Shown: one piece after another, positions 47,340-56,613 of the stretch
How positions within the stretch are numbered: position 1 is the first letter of the stretch
Layout: each line of letters begins with the position of its first letter
DNA from: Billgrantia antri
GTDB lineage: Bacteria > Pseudomonadota > Gammaproteobacteria > Pseudomonadales > Halomonadaceae
Direction of reading: 5' to 3'
Length of the DNA stretch: 64,000 nucleotides
NCBI RefSeq assembly: GCF_019430905.1
Contig: NZ_JAHYCA010000004.1
Span: 390,812-454,811, forward strand
Notes under the pieces: generated by a model
What the model was told of the DNA's origin: nothing
Database searches by the model: none
The model's input: only the letters and a program-made list of their open reading frames with translations
Program-made: the position numbers and the translations under genes

Positions 47340-49307
47340 TTATACAGGTTCGGCACCGACAACGCACGCCCCTTCCAGCTCGCGGCTCACCAGGCCCTCC
47401 GCGCGGAAGGGATTGGGTTGGCAGGTCTTTCCCGACGGCATGCTGCCGGGCACACCCTGCTGCTCGAACAGCGGGCGCAGCACGCACTTCAACGGCCAGC
47501 GCGATGCCGCAAACAGCACCTCGTGCAGAATGCATCGCTGTGCGTGATCGAACGGTAGGGTCTCGATCACCATTGCCAAGCGTTCGCGCACCACCTGCCA
47601 AAGTTCAACCTCCGAGAGGCTCTGGTGGACATGAAGCAACGTCAGGCTTTCGATGATCGCACCCAGGTTGACCTGTACGCCCAAGGTCTGGAGATAGAAG
47701 AGCAGGTCCTGCGGCGTCTCGTTGTAGAGGCTGTTCGAGTAGCCCGGGCGAATCCGGTATTGCGGGTCATCAATGGCGTGGCGATCGAGCCACGGCCGAT
47801 GCAGCCGCACCGAGTCGTGATCGCGTAGCAGCAGGCCCTCCAGGCGCCCATCACGCCACACCAGCACGGCGTTTTGACCGTGGATCTCGGGCATCAGTCC
47901 CAGACGATAGAGGCGCAGAGAGATTTCGAAGAAGAGATCGCACAGCTCGCCGAACAGCGTGACCGTCGCCGCCGGCCCCTCGTTCAGCCCGCGGTGACGA
48001 CGCCACGCCTCGAAGGGATGCTCTCCCGCGCATGTCGCTTGCGCATCGGAAACCCCCAGCGCCGCCATGGGCAGCAGGCGCACCGCGGGGTCGGTTAGCA
48101 GAGCCCGAGGATATTCTCGGGTCAACGCCCCCAGGTGGCGCGGCGGATCGTCGAACAGCCCGCTGCCTTGTGGCAGGTAGGACCACCAGCGGCGTTCGTC
48201 GCACAAGTGAAGGCGTTCGGCCAGGACGACGTCGCGCTCGCGGGCCTGCTCGAGCAGGGTCTGGCCACGTTCGCCGTTGATCAGCTTGACGGCGGGCAGG
48301 TAGCGCGCAGCTCCCAGGGAGAACACCGCCATTGGTAGCTTCAGGTGAAAACGCCCGTCGTTCAGCGGCGCCAGCGAGCGCAGCGACGAGGTCGCACCGA
48401 AGTCGCCGACGGCGGTCTCCAGTGCCACCCCCTCCCCTGCCGCCAGCATGTCGCCGAGATGCCGCGGCAGCCCATGCTCGAACTGCCAGGGATGCACCGG
48501 CAGTGCCAGGTAGGCCTCCCGAACCAGGCCGCGCTGTATCATCTCCGCTTCGAGTTCGGCGCGCTGGGTCTCATCCAGTAGCAGCACTGCCGGCTCCGGC
48601 GCGCCGGGTGCCGCCCCGCTGCCCGTCGCCAGACACTCGCGGCGCATTGCCAGCCAACGTAACCGGATGGGCTGGTCGAACTCCGCCGCATAGCGGCGAT
48701 GGCCCTCTTCATCGAGCCCCTCCTTGGCCTTGGCCAGCGGATGGAAAGGACGGTCGCGCAACGCGGCACGGCGTTCCAGGCTACGCAGGCCGGCCGCGGC
48801 GGAGCCCCCCGAAGAGGACGTCAGCATTGGCGCTTCGGCGATCGACTGACGGGTCTGCCACAGGGTGGTGGCCAGCAAGCGCCGTACGTTGGCCACTCCC
48901 GGCTGCTGCCGCTGGGCCTCGTCCAGGCAGTAGGTCTCCACTCGCTCGAGCAGCTCGGTCGGTGTCAGGCGACGCCATTCGGCGATGCCGCCGTCGGCTC
49001 GAAAGCTCACCGAAAAGACTCCGGCGGCACTGACGTGCCGGCGCGGCGGCAGCACGGCGCTACGCAGCGGAAACAGCAGCGCATGTCCGCTCTCGCGTTC
49101 GATCCACCAACGCAGGCAATCCGCTCCCGGTGGCCAGTCCAGTGCGTCGGGCAACGTCTCGGGCGCCGGCCAGTCGCTCGACTGATCGTCGAGAAAGCCT
49201 TCGGCCAGCAGCGTGTCGACGAAATCGCCGAACAGGCGCGCCTCGGCGAGACTTGCGGCTTCCTGCCGTGACGGGGTGGCAGCAAATGTTGAGTCATTCG
49301 GTATCAC
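47340..49307 (-). CDS. NIS siderophore synthetase (IucA/IucC family), third copy
   Basis: This 655-residue ATP-dependent synthetase would join a carboxylate to an amine or alcohol. ATP-site motifs are DRPFHPLAKAKEGL (185-198), where the first HP of the usual HPxHPxxK reads RP, and VHPWQFEHGL (271-280). The C-terminal FhuF/IucA-like part shows EIHGQNAVLVW and LLRDHDSVRLHRPW. The start is a GTG at 49307 with AAGGAG seven bases before it, overlapping the decarboxylase by 14 bases; an ATG in that overlap is out of frame. In position and size it is closest to SbnC or AcsC-type enzymes; the exact substrate is not clear. Confidence 0.88.
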   Translation of the reverse strand: MIPNDSTFAATPSRQEAASLAEARLFGDFVDTLLAEGFLDDQSSDWPAPETLPDALDWPPGADCLRWWIERESGHALLFPLRSAVLPPRRHVSAAGVFSVSFRADGGIAEWRRLTPTELLERVETYCLDEAQRQQPGVANVRRLLATTLWQTRQSIAEAPMLTSSSGGSAAAGLRSLERRAALRDRPFHPLAKAKEGLDEEGHRRYAAEFDQPIRLRWLAMRRECLATGSGAAPGAPEPAVLLLDETQRAELEAEMIQRGLVREAYLALPVHPWQFEHGLPRHLGDMLAAGEGVALETAVGDFGATSSLRSLAPLNDGRFHLKLPMAVFSLGAARYLPAVKLINGERGQTLLEQARERDVVLAERLHLCDERRWWSYLPQGSGLFDDPPRHLGALTREYPRALLTDPAVRLLPMAALGVSDAQATCAGEHPFEAWRRHRGLNEGPAATVTLFGELCDLFFEISLRLYRLGLMPEIHGQNAVLVWRDGRLEGLLLRDHDSVRLHRPWLDRHAIDDPQYRIRPGYSNSLYNETPQDLLFYLQTLGVQVNLGAIIESLTLLHVHQSLSEVELWQVVRERLAMVIETLPFDHAQRCILHEVLFAASRWPLKCVLRPLFEQQGVPGSMPSGKTCQPNPFRAEGLVSRELEGACVVGAEPV

Positions 49308-50577
49308 GGACAAGCTCCTTGTCATCGAAAGGGCCATCGAGGTAAAGGTGTCGAGGATGGGCGTGGCCCAGAAAGTCGTGATGCGAGATGGTCCAGCCGT
49401 AGGCACCGGCGCGGTGAAACAACACCACGTCGCCGATCCGCAGCCGCGCCACCGGCACGTCACTGGCCAGAACGTCCTTGGGCGTGCACAGCTCACCGAC
49501 CAGGGTCACCCGCTGGCCCTCGAGCACAGGGCGCGGAAAGGGATAGGGCCAGTGGCATCTTGGCAGCACCTCGAAGGGGTGATCGTGACGCCACGAGGCG
49601 GGCAGGCGGAAGTGATGAGTGCCACCGCGCAGAACGGCGAATTGACGGCCATGGCTCTGCTTGAGATCGATGACCTCGGCGGCGTAGTAGCCGCAGAAGG
49701 CAACGAGGTAGCGACCGGGCTCGAACAGCAGCGCTGCTCCGGGCAGTGGTTCGTCGTCGAGCAGCGAGCGCAGCGTGTCGAGGAAGAGCGCCCAGTCGAA
49801 ATCCGGGCGTTCGTCATAGGAAACGCCGAAGCCGCCGCCGGCATCGACGCAACGGATCTCCAGCTCGAAGCGCTCGGCCCATGCCCGCACCCGTGCCAGG
49901 TACGTGGCTACCAGCCGGGCATGCAGGCACGCATCGAGATTGTTGGAGATCGAGTGCAGGTGAAAGCCGTCGAGCTGCAGCGCTGGGCTGCGGCGGGCCT
50001 CCTCGATCGCTTCCTCCACCTGCGGCTCGTCGATGCCGAACTGGGTGGCGCGTCCCGCCATGGTGACGGTGGCCTCGGGCAATGCGTCGTGCAGGTTAAC
50101 GCGCAGCAGGATCGGCACCACCTGGCCGCGCCGCTCGGCAATCAGATTCAACCGTCGCAGTTCGTGCAGGCTCTCGACGTGTATCCGCGTCACGCCAAGG
50201 TCAAGCGCCTCCTCCAGCTCGGCATCCTTCTTGCCAGGGCCGCCGAAGATGATCGAGGCCGAGTCGCTCACCTCGCGGATGCGCCTAATCTCGCCGATCG
50301 AGGCGGCTTCGAAGCCCGCCACCAAGGGCGCCAGGGTCGCGATCAGCCGCCGATCCGGGTTGGCCTTGACGGCATAGTAGAGTTGGCATCGCTCGGGCAG
50401 CCCTTGCAGCATGACGCCGACATGATCGCGCAGCGCCGCAAGGTCGTAGAGGAAAGCACAGACCGGCTCGTGGGTCCCGTCGGGCGCCGGCTCGCCGAGT
50501 GCCGCCAGGCAGTGTCCCACCGCCGCCGATGGCGGGCACCACGGCGCCGGATAACGAATGGTGGCCGCACTGGTCAT
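49294..50577 (-). CDS. PLP-dependent decarboxylase (SbnH/AcsE/PvsE-like)
   Basis: This 427-residue fold-type III enzyme is related to diaminopimelate decarboxylase. Lys71 in LYYAVKANPD (68-75 region) would hold PLP. CVDAGGGFGVSY forms the phosphate loop, FEPGRYLV binds substrate, and GELCTPKDVL carries the active-site cysteine from the partner subunit. In staphyloferrin B SbnH decarboxylates a citryl-diaminopropionate intermediate; in achromobactin and vibrioferrin the homologue makes the ethanolamine unit from serine. The sequence alone does not tell which. It overlaps the aldolase gene by an ATGA junction. Confidence 0.9.
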   Translation of the reverse strand: MTSAATIRYPAPWCPPSAAVGHCLAALGEPAPDGTHEPVCAFLYDLAALRDHVGVMLQGLPERCQLYYAVKANPDRRLIATLAPLVAGFEAASIGEIRRIREVSDSASIIFGGPGKKDAELEEALDLGVTRIHVESLHELRRLNLIAERRGQVVPILLRVNLHDALPEATVTMAGRATQFGIDEPQVEEAIEEARRSPALQLDGFHLHSISNNLDACLHARLVATYLARVRAWAERFELEIRCVDAGGGFGVSYDERPDFDWALFLDTLRSLLDDEPLPGAALLFEPGRYLVAFCGYYAAEVIDLKQSHGRQFAVLRGGTHHFRLPASWRHDHPFEVLPRCHWPYPFPRPVLEGQRVTLVGELCTPKDVLASDVPVARLRIGDVVLFHRAGAYGWTISHHDFLGHAHPRHLYLDGPFDDKELVRDTE

Positions 50578-51350
50578 GCATCGCCCCCCTCACGGTAAGG
50601 AGCCAACTTCGCCTGCAGGGCACGAAAGGTGATGCCGCGCTCGTCGCCCAGCACGAAGGCGCGCACACCCCGCTCGCACCAATAGCTGCGGCGCTCCTCG
50701 CTACGGGGAATGGCGCAGAACGGCACCTCGGCGCGCCGGCACTCGGCGTGGATTCGGTCAAGCGACTCGACCACCGCCGGGGCTTCGGTCTGCCAGGGAA
50801 GGCCCATGGATTGCGACAGATCCGCCGCCCCCTCCAGCACCATGTCCACCCCGGGTACGCGCAGGATGGCCGGTAGATTCTCGACTCCTTCCCGGCTCTC
50901 GATCATGGGTATCAGCATGAGTTCATCGTTGGCACGGCTCAGGTACTCCAGCAGATCGTCGGCGCCGAAACGCGCCGGGCGTCCACCGTTCATGCTGCGC
51001 TGACCCAGCGGCCGGAAGCGCAGGCATTCATTGAGCGCCTGCAGGGATTCGGCGCTGCGCACGTCGGCCAGTACGATGCCCCGCGCGCCGCCATCAAGCA
51101 GCGGCACCACGATGGCCGGGTCGGGCCGTGACACTCGCACCAGAGCGGTGAGCCCGACGAGTTCAGCAGCACGCAGCATGTGTTCCAGCGTCTCAGGATT
51201 CACCAGGGTGTGCTCGGTATCCAGGATGACGAAGTCGAAGCCGGCCTGGCCGATCATCTCGACGGTCACCGCCGTGGGAATCGAAGCGAACAGACCGAGC
51301 ACCGTCTCGCCTCGTGCCAGCCGGCGCTTGAGAGCATTGGGCGTCAACAT
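50574..51350 (-). CDS. sbnG: SbnG-like citrate synthase (HpcH/HpaI aldolase fold)
   Basis: This 258-residue TIM-barrel protein belongs to the HpcH/HpaI aldolase family. In siderophore clusters such proteins (SbnG, AcsB) make citrate from oxaloacetate and acetyl-CoA. Arg72 (LVRVSRPD), Glu151 (MIESREG) and Asp177 (GAADLSQ) occupy the same numbers as the catalytic residues I recall for Staphylococcus aureus SbnG. VILDTEHTLVNPE replaces the usual aldolase HAPND segment. It lies 9 bases downstream of the second synthetase and overlaps the decarboxylase. A TCA-independent citrate supply is therefore likely during iron starvation. Confidence 0.87.
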   Translation of the reverse strand: MLTPNALKRRLARGETVLGLFASIPTAVTVEMIGQAGFDFVILDTEHTLVNPETLEHMLRAAELVGLTALVRVSRPDPAIVVPLLDGGARGIVLADVRSAESLQALNECLRFRPLGQRSMNGGRPARFGADDLLEYLSRANDELMLIPMIESREGVENLPAILRVPGVDMVLEGAADLSQSMGLPWQTEAPAVVESLDRIHAECRRAEVPFCAIPRSEERRSYWCERGVRAFVLGDERGITFRALQAKLAPYREGGDA

Positions 51351-51359
51351 GGTTTCTCC

Positions 51360-53201
51360 TCAGGCACCGGGACGATAGGGATACAGGGGGTTATCGCGGG
51401 TAGCGAAGCGCTTCTCGCCGTCGCCGAACAGTCGGCGCTTGGTCAGTTCCTCGATGTTCACCGTCGGCGCGAAGAGATCGAACAACGCGAAACGCGCCGC
51501 CAGCTCTGGGCGGGTCGCCTGGTAGTTTCGGATGATCTCGGCGGTCATCATCCAGAAGTTGGCCTCCGGCAGGTCGTAGTGCTGCTCTAGACACAGGCAG
51601 AGCTCAGTCAAGGCGATGAAGACGAAAGCGTCGTAGGTGAAGTCGCGCACCTCGTCGGGATCGTCGGTCTGAATGTATGAGTTGCGGTTGACCGCCGCAT
51701 GGCTGGCCGGCTCGGGCACCAGTTCGGGAGCCCGCTCGGGTTCGGCCAACAGCGCCGGACCGTAGCGCACGCCGTCGTGGAAATCCTTCAGCGCGATGCG
51801 CTCCGGCCAGCCGTCACGCTGGATCAGCAGGATGTTCTGCCCGTGCGACTCCAGCCCGATGCCGTGGGCATAGAGCAGATGGATCAGTGGCGTCACCGTG
51901 ACCTCCAGCAGCCGTCGCGTCCAGGCCGCGACGCCGTGGCGCCGTACCCAGCCGTCGAGCATCGGTGCCCCCGAAGTGGCCAGTTGCGTCAGTCCATTGA
52001 AGGACAGCGCACGCTCCCCCGGACGCAGGTGGCGATGCAAGCTCTCCCGCCACACGGCGCCCAGGGTGCCGTAGGCCAGGCTGCTCCGCGGCTCGTCCAG
52101 CCGCGAGACGTCATGAGCCGCACCCAGCACTTCACGCAAGATGACCACACCGTCCTGCATCGAGGCGTCACGGGACACCAAGTCGTGGAGCCAGTCGCTG
52201 ATGCGCGCGCTGTTCTCCACCGTATGCGCGGCCAGGATGCGACTGGTTGAGGTATTGACGATACTCAGCGAGAGCTTGAGGTTGGCCCGCCGGGGTCGGG
52301 TAGCATTGGCCAGGGTGCGGATCGACTGCTGGGCACGATAGGTGTCATCAGCCGTGCCCAGGTAGCACAGCCGACCGGCGGCCAGCTCGGTCTGGAAGGT
52401 GGGCAGCACGACTTGGTTCCACTGCCAGGGGTGCACCGGCAGCATCATGTAGTCCTGAGGTCGCCGTCCCTGCGACGTCAACTGGCGGCGAAAGCGAGCC
52501 AGTGTCGTCTCCCCAAGCTCCTCGCGCAGGAAGGCACCGAGCCTAAGCGAGCCGGAAACCGAAACGCGGCAGTCGTCGCGCAGCACGGCGAGCCAGACGG
52601 GCCGGAGCTCCTGGCGGAACTCAGGACCGTAGACGGCGTTGTCAGTCAGCGAGAAGCCCAGGCGCGACTTGTAGCTGGGATGATAGGGGTGACCCTCCTG
52701 CAACCAGCCCTCCCAGGCGTCATGATCCCACTCCAGGTCGGGAGCGGTGGGCATACCGCTCGCAACGAGCGATTGAGTGTCCTTGAGCAGGGTCTGCTGC
52801 AGCTCTTGCATGAGCGGAGGCAGACGCTCGGCAGGGACGATGAGTGCCATCACCTCGGCCATGAAGTCGACCAAGGTGGCGTCGCGCTGGCGCCCATCCG
52901 CTGCCTGTCGCTGCGCCGGGCGCAGCGACAGGCGTACCCGGCCGAAGCTCTGCTTACGCGTGCCCCAGGCGGTATAGCGCACCTCATTGCCATGGGCATC
53001 GCGTCCGCTAAACGAAAAGGCTCGCAAGGCTCCTGCGTCGGTCACCTCCTCGACGCACGGCAGGACATTCTCGAACAGCAGGCCCTGAATGAATTGACGC
53101 AGTACGCGCTGCTGGGCACGTGCGTATTCCGGTGTGGTGGGCAGCAGCCCGGGCTCGACGCTCGCTTGCGGTGTAGGCAGGATCGCTTCCATGTCGCTCA
53201 T
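51360..53201 (-). CDS. NIS siderophore synthetase (IucA/IucC family), second copy (SbnF/AcsA-like)
   Basis: This 613-residue synthetase has EGHPYHPSYKSRLGF (169-183), VHPWQWNQVVLP (256-267), and TRPRRANLKLSLSIVNTSTSR, all ATP- or substrate-site segments. The C-terminal part shows GIGLESHGQNILLIQRD and LKDFHDGVRYGP. By order after an exporter and a first synthetase it corresponds to SbnF, and its sequence style fits AcsA/SbnF, which act late in assembly. Its ATG overlaps the upstream synthetase's stop. Confidence 0.9.
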   Translation of the reverse strand: MSDMEAILPTPQASVEPGLLPTTPEYARAQQRVLRQFIQGLLFENVLPCVEEVTDAGALRAFSFSGRDAHGNEVRYTAWGTRKQSFGRVRLSLRPAQRQAADGRQRDATLVDFMAEVMALIVPAERLPPLMQELQQTLLKDTQSLVASGMPTAPDLEWDHDAWEGWLQEGHPYHPSYKSRLGFSLTDNAVYGPEFRQELRPVWLAVLRDDCRVSVSGSLRLGAFLREELGETTLARFRRQLTSQGRRPQDYMMLPVHPWQWNQVVLPTFQTELAAGRLCYLGTADDTYRAQQSIRTLANATRPRRANLKLSLSIVNTSTSRILAAHTVENSARISDWLHDLVSRDASMQDGVVILREVLGAAHDVSRLDEPRSSLAYGTLGAVWRESLHRHLRPGERALSFNGLTQLATSGAPMLDGWVRRHGVAAWTRRLLEVTVTPLIHLLYAHGIGLESHGQNILLIQRDGWPERIALKDFHDGVRYGPALLAEPERAPELVPEPASHAAVNRNSYIQTDDPDEVRDFTYDAFVFIALTELCLCLEQHYDLPEANFWMMTAEIIRNYQATRPELAARFALFDLFAPTVNIEELTKRRLFGDGEKRFATRDNPLYPYRPGA

Positions 53202-55018
53202 TCGGCTCGCTTGATCGGGTTGACGATATCGATGAACAGCGGCGTGGCGCCGCGCTGGCGGAAACAGCTCAGCAGGTTGGCCTTGGCCGGCCAGTGGTCG
53301 GCCTGTAGCAATGCTTCGGCCAAGGCCGCAAGGCGCTCGTCCTCCTCTTCGCGCAAGCGCGCCAGACGAACCCCCACCCGGCGCCAGAGGCGGCTCTCGT
53401 CCACGCCGAGGTGATCGGCCAGAGCGTTGACCACACCGCCCAGGTGATTCACGCAGAAATAATATTGGGTCCGCCGCCAGGCGGTCTCCGGCGGATAAAG
53501 CAGCGGGCTGTCCGCGGCGATGCCGAGTGTCGGCCAGGCGGCCAGCTCGGCGATACGCTCACGGTCGAGGCTGACGCCTTCCAGGTCGCGCACGTAGAGG
53601 GTGCGTGGCCAGCCCCCTTCCAGGCGCAGCAGGCTGTTTTGCAGATGCGCCTCGAAGCTGACCCCGGTACGCGCCAAAATCTGCAGAATCGGCACCAGGG
53701 AAATCTCCAGGTAGGCTTCGAACCAACGCTGCAGGTCCACTTCGCCGCCCGCCCCCTGGCGGATCGCCGCGATCAGCTTGGGTTCGGTCTCGCCCGGGTA
53801 GGGCTCGAGCAGCGATGCCAGCACGCAAGCGTGCTGGGCGTCGGCCGGCATGGGTCGGTATATCGTGGTGAACGCGGCAACCCGGTGGGCCGCCAGCGCT
53901 GGATGCGCAGGGTCCAAGGTGCGATAGCCGGTCTCCATCACCACCTGAAAGCCATCGCTTTCCAGCTCATCACGCAGGCGGTGGATGACCCGCGCAGCGT
54001 CGAGGGTACGGCGTGACTGCTCCAAGGTGTTTTCGCGGATGAGATTGGTGATGCGCACCTGCAGCGGCAGCTTGTACCCCTGGCCGGTCTCGGGCAACCA
54101 CACCGAGCGCACCGAAGAGGTCGGATAGGCCCACGGACCCAAGGTTCCCAGGTCGACGATCTCGCCCGTCTCAAGCAGCGGTCGGATGTCGGGCTGCGGC
54201 AACAGATAGTCCGCCTGCCAGGGATGCATGGGCAGGATGGCGTAGCCGGCCCTACGTTCGCCGAGCCGCTGACGGGCAGCTTCCAACACTGTACCGGCCA
54301 GACCGGTGTCGGATCCCTCGAGCCACTCCTCAACCAGCAGCTCGCGACGAACGGCCACATAGCGCAGCCGAAAGCGGGCGCCGCGTTCCGGGCTGTAGTC
54401 CTCGAACGGGCGCCGTTCTACGCCTTGGGAACACTTCGGAAACGGATGGAACGGATGCCCAAGGTACAGCGACTGCTCGGCGGCAATGAAGCCAGGCACC
54501 CCGGACGGCGCGCCACCGTGACGTCGCTGGAAGTCGTCGAGATGCGCCGCCATGCGGGCAAAGCTGTTGTTGATCTTGTCGCGCATGTCCCACAGCCGCA
54601 GCTCGTGGGTGTTGTCGCTCGCTGCTGCGCCCAGCGATTCCAACAGGCACTGGATGATGTCCTGCATATCCAGCGGCGCCATTCTCCCTCGGGCATCGCA
54701 CAGGTAGAAGGCTGCGCCATAGCGATGCTGTCCCGAGGACGAGAAAGCACGCAGCGTGCCGATCAGCTCACCCGCCGGGAGCGTCACCCGGAAAGGTTCG
54801 CCGGCATCGAGCAGCGGCGCCACCATGTCGGACGCGTCATGGCGTGGATCGTGGCACCCCGTCTCGCGCAGGTAGCTGTTGAGCAGCGCGCGCAGCGTCG
54901 CCTCCTTGGCCAGCAAATGACTGGCATAGGAAGGACAGCGCACATGCGGCACGGGAGGCGAAGACAGTTCCGTACTCGGGTCTTCTGTGGAAAATCTAGG
55001 TAGCTCGATGTGAGTCAT
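53198..55018 (-). CDS. NIS siderophore synthetase (IucA/IucC family), first copy (SbnE/AcsD-like)
   Basis: This 606-residue synthetase has LGHPFHPFPKCSQGV (186-200), LPMHPWQADYLLP (262-274) and PTSSVRSVWLPE, the ATP and phosphate contacts, then FEAHLQNSLLRLEGGW and VRDLEGVSLDR. AcsD- and SbnE-type enzymes perform the first step, coupling citrate to serine or diaminopropionate. The start at 55018 lies 23 bases inside the MFS gene's end; the longer frame is out of family. It is coupled to the second copy by an ATGA overlap. Confidence 0.9.
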   Translation of the reverse strand: MTHIELPRFSTEDPSTELSSPPVPHVRCPSYASHLLAKEATLRALLNSYLRETGCHDPRHDASDMVAPLLDAGEPFRVTLPAGELIGTLRAFSSSGQHRYGAAFYLCDARGRMAPLDMQDIIQCLLESLGAAASDNTHELRLWDMRDKINNSFARMAAHLDDFQRRHGGAPSGVPGFIAAEQSLYLGHPFHPFPKCSQGVERRPFEDYSPERGARFRLRYVAVRRELLVEEWLEGSDTGLAGTVLEAARQRLGERRAGYAILPMHPWQADYLLPQPDIRPLLETGEIVDLGTLGPWAYPTSSVRSVWLPETGQGYKLPLQVRITNLIRENTLEQSRRTLDAARVIHRLRDELESDGFQVVMETGYRTLDPAHPALAAHRVAAFTTIYRPMPADAQHACVLASLLEPYPGETEPKLIAAIRQGAGGEVDLQRWFEAYLEISLVPILQILARTGVSFEAHLQNSLLRLEGGWPRTLYVRDLEGVSLDRERIAELAAWPTLGIAADSPLLYPPETAWRRTQYYFCVNHLGGVVNALADHLGVDESRLWRRVGVRLARLREEEDERLAALAEALLQADHWPAKANLLSCFRQRGATPLFIDIVNPIKRAE

Positions 55019-56414
55019 GGGCTGGCGTTTCCTCACAGCGGTGGGAGGGAAGCGACAACGCCAGGGGCGTCGCCAGGAGAACCAGAACGGCCAGGGCGAG
55101 GAAGGCCTCACTCAATGCCGCGAGCGCAGCCGCCTCGCTCGCAGCACCTTGGGCAACGAGTTGTGACGTGCGCAGATCGTGATGCAGGGCCAGTGCCGCG
55201 ACCCCCAGTGCCGAGGCAAGCCGGCGGCCCAGGTTGTTCAACGCCGAGGCCTGGGCGACACGGTCATCATGCAGGGCATTGAGGCCGACGGTAGTCACCG
55301 GCAAGTAGCCGAAGCCAAGGCCGATTCCACGCGACGCCATCAACAAGCCGATCAGCCAGAGCGGTGCCTCGGCCCCTAATACCGCAAGCCCCACCAAGGC
55401 ACACGCCGTCACCAGCAGACCGAAGCACACCGCCTGGCGTGACGAGCGCTTGTCGATCAGGCGCCCTGCCAAAGGCGAACAGGCGGCTGCCACCAGGGCG
55501 GTAGGCAGGAATATCATTCCGGTAGTCAGTGCGTCATAGCCTTGCACCCGCTGCATCCACAGCGGAATCAGCAGCAGGCAGCCAAAGGTGGCGACAGCCT
55601 GGGCGCAGGCGATAAGCACACTGACGCGATAGAGGCGAACGGTGAAGAGCCGGAGTTCGAGCAGCGGCTGTGGCGTCCGCCACTCGAACCGCACGAAGAC
55701 AACGAGCAGCAACAGTCCGACTGCGAGCGGCGCCCAGCTTCGAAACGTCAGCAGGTCACTCGGCATGGCCAGGGCAACCAGAACCCCGCCGACGCCCAGG
55801 GTCACCATGAGGAAGCCAGGCAAATCGAAAGAACGCTCGTGATCTCGCGGGCGCTCCTCCAGGTAGCGATGACCGCTTGCCAGCGCCAGGATCGCCACCG
55901 GCAGGTTCATCAGAAACAGGGCCCGCCAGGTGCTGACCTCGAGCAGCAGGCCGCCGGCACTGGGACCGAGCGCCGGGGCAATCATCACCGCGAAGCCCCA
56001 GAGGCCGGTCACCCGCCCGCGTCGCTCGACGGGCCAGGCAGCAAAGATCAGCGGCAGCGACAGCGGGATCATAAGACCCGCGGCGATGCCCTGAAGCCCA
56101 CGGGCCAGGAGCACCCACACCAGCCCCGTCGACAAGGCACCGAGCAAGGAAGCCAGCAGAAACAGCCACAGGCCCAGCAGGTAAAGGCGCCGCGTGCCGA
56201 AGCGCCCGGCCAGGAATCCGGTCAGCGGCATGGTCATGCCCATGGCCACCAGAAACAGTGTCATCACCCAGCCGACGCTGGCCGCCCCCGCTTCGAACAC
56301 GAGCATCAACTCGGGGATCGCCAGATTCAGCGCGCTGTTGTTGAGACTGACGGTGAAGGTCCCCAGCAGCACGGTGACCAGCGTTCGGTAAGCGACGACA
56401 TCCCTTGATCTCAT
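54996..56414 (-). CDS. MFS exporter (DHA2-like), probable siderophore efflux
   Basis: This 472-residue inner-membrane protein has about 13-14 hydrophobic helices. LNLAIPELMLVFEAG, FLAGRFGTRRLYLLG and GRVTGLWGFAVMIAPALGPSAGG are the DHA2/EmrB-type motifs A and C. It is the first gene of the siderophore operon, as SbnD, YhcA and PvsC are in or next to related clusters, so export of the new siderophore is the natural role. The start at 56414 has GGAG upstream; a longer frame to 56510 adds no helix. Confidence 0.88.
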   Translation of the reverse strand: MRSRDVVAYRTLVTVLLGTFTVSLNNSALNLAIPELMLVFEAGAASVGWVMTLFLVAMGMTMPLTGFLAGRFGTRRLYLLGLWLFLLASLLGALSTGLVWVLLARGLQGIAAGLMIPLSLPLIFAAWPVERRGRVTGLWGFAVMIAPALGPSAGGLLLEVSTWRALFLMNLPVAILALASGHRYLEERPRDHERSFDLPGFLMVTLGVGGVLVALAMPSDLLTFRSWAPLAVGLLLLVVFVRFEWRTPQPLLELRLFTVRLYRVSVLIACAQAVATFGCLLLIPLWMQRVQGYDALTTGMIFLPTALVAAACSPLAGRLIDKRSSRQAVCFGLLVTACALVGLAVLGAEAPLWLIGLLMASRGIGLGFGYLPVTTVGLNALHDDRVAQASALNNLGRRLASALGVAALALHHDLRTSQLVAQGAASEAAALAALSEAFLALAVLVLLATPLALSLPSHRCEETPAHDSHRAT

Positions 56415-56508
56415 GAGGCTCCATCCTCGACTCCAAAAGCCCCGGCGATAGCCGACCGGGACCCGACAACGAGGGAGAGGCTGCCACAGCAATTCTTGAT
56501 ATGCAAAC

Positions 56509-56571
56509 AATTCTCAAAATCATTCGTAATCGTATGTAAGCTTCGCATTGGGAATGAGAAATGCTTATACT
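56509..56571. promoter_or_regulatory. possible iron-responsive control region between exporter and ABC ATPase
   Basis: The 199-base divergent gap holds AATTCTCAAAATCATTCGT (56509-56527) and GAATGAGAAATGCTTAT nearby, each resembling a half or imperfect Fur box. TATACT (56566-56571) with a TTCGCA about 18 bases upstream is a possible promoter for the rightward ATPase gene. The matches are weak singly; their position argues for Fur control of both units. Confidence 0.35.
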
Positions 56572-56613
56572 GAGCGCTAGTTTCTACGAGCCAGTGTCCA
56601 TGCGAAGGTTGCG

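Noticed and set aside
49007..49297. ATG at 49297 as start of the third synthetase, forming an ATGA overlap
   Set aside because: That ATG is out of frame with the synthetase. The in-frame GTG at 49307 has a good ribosome site.
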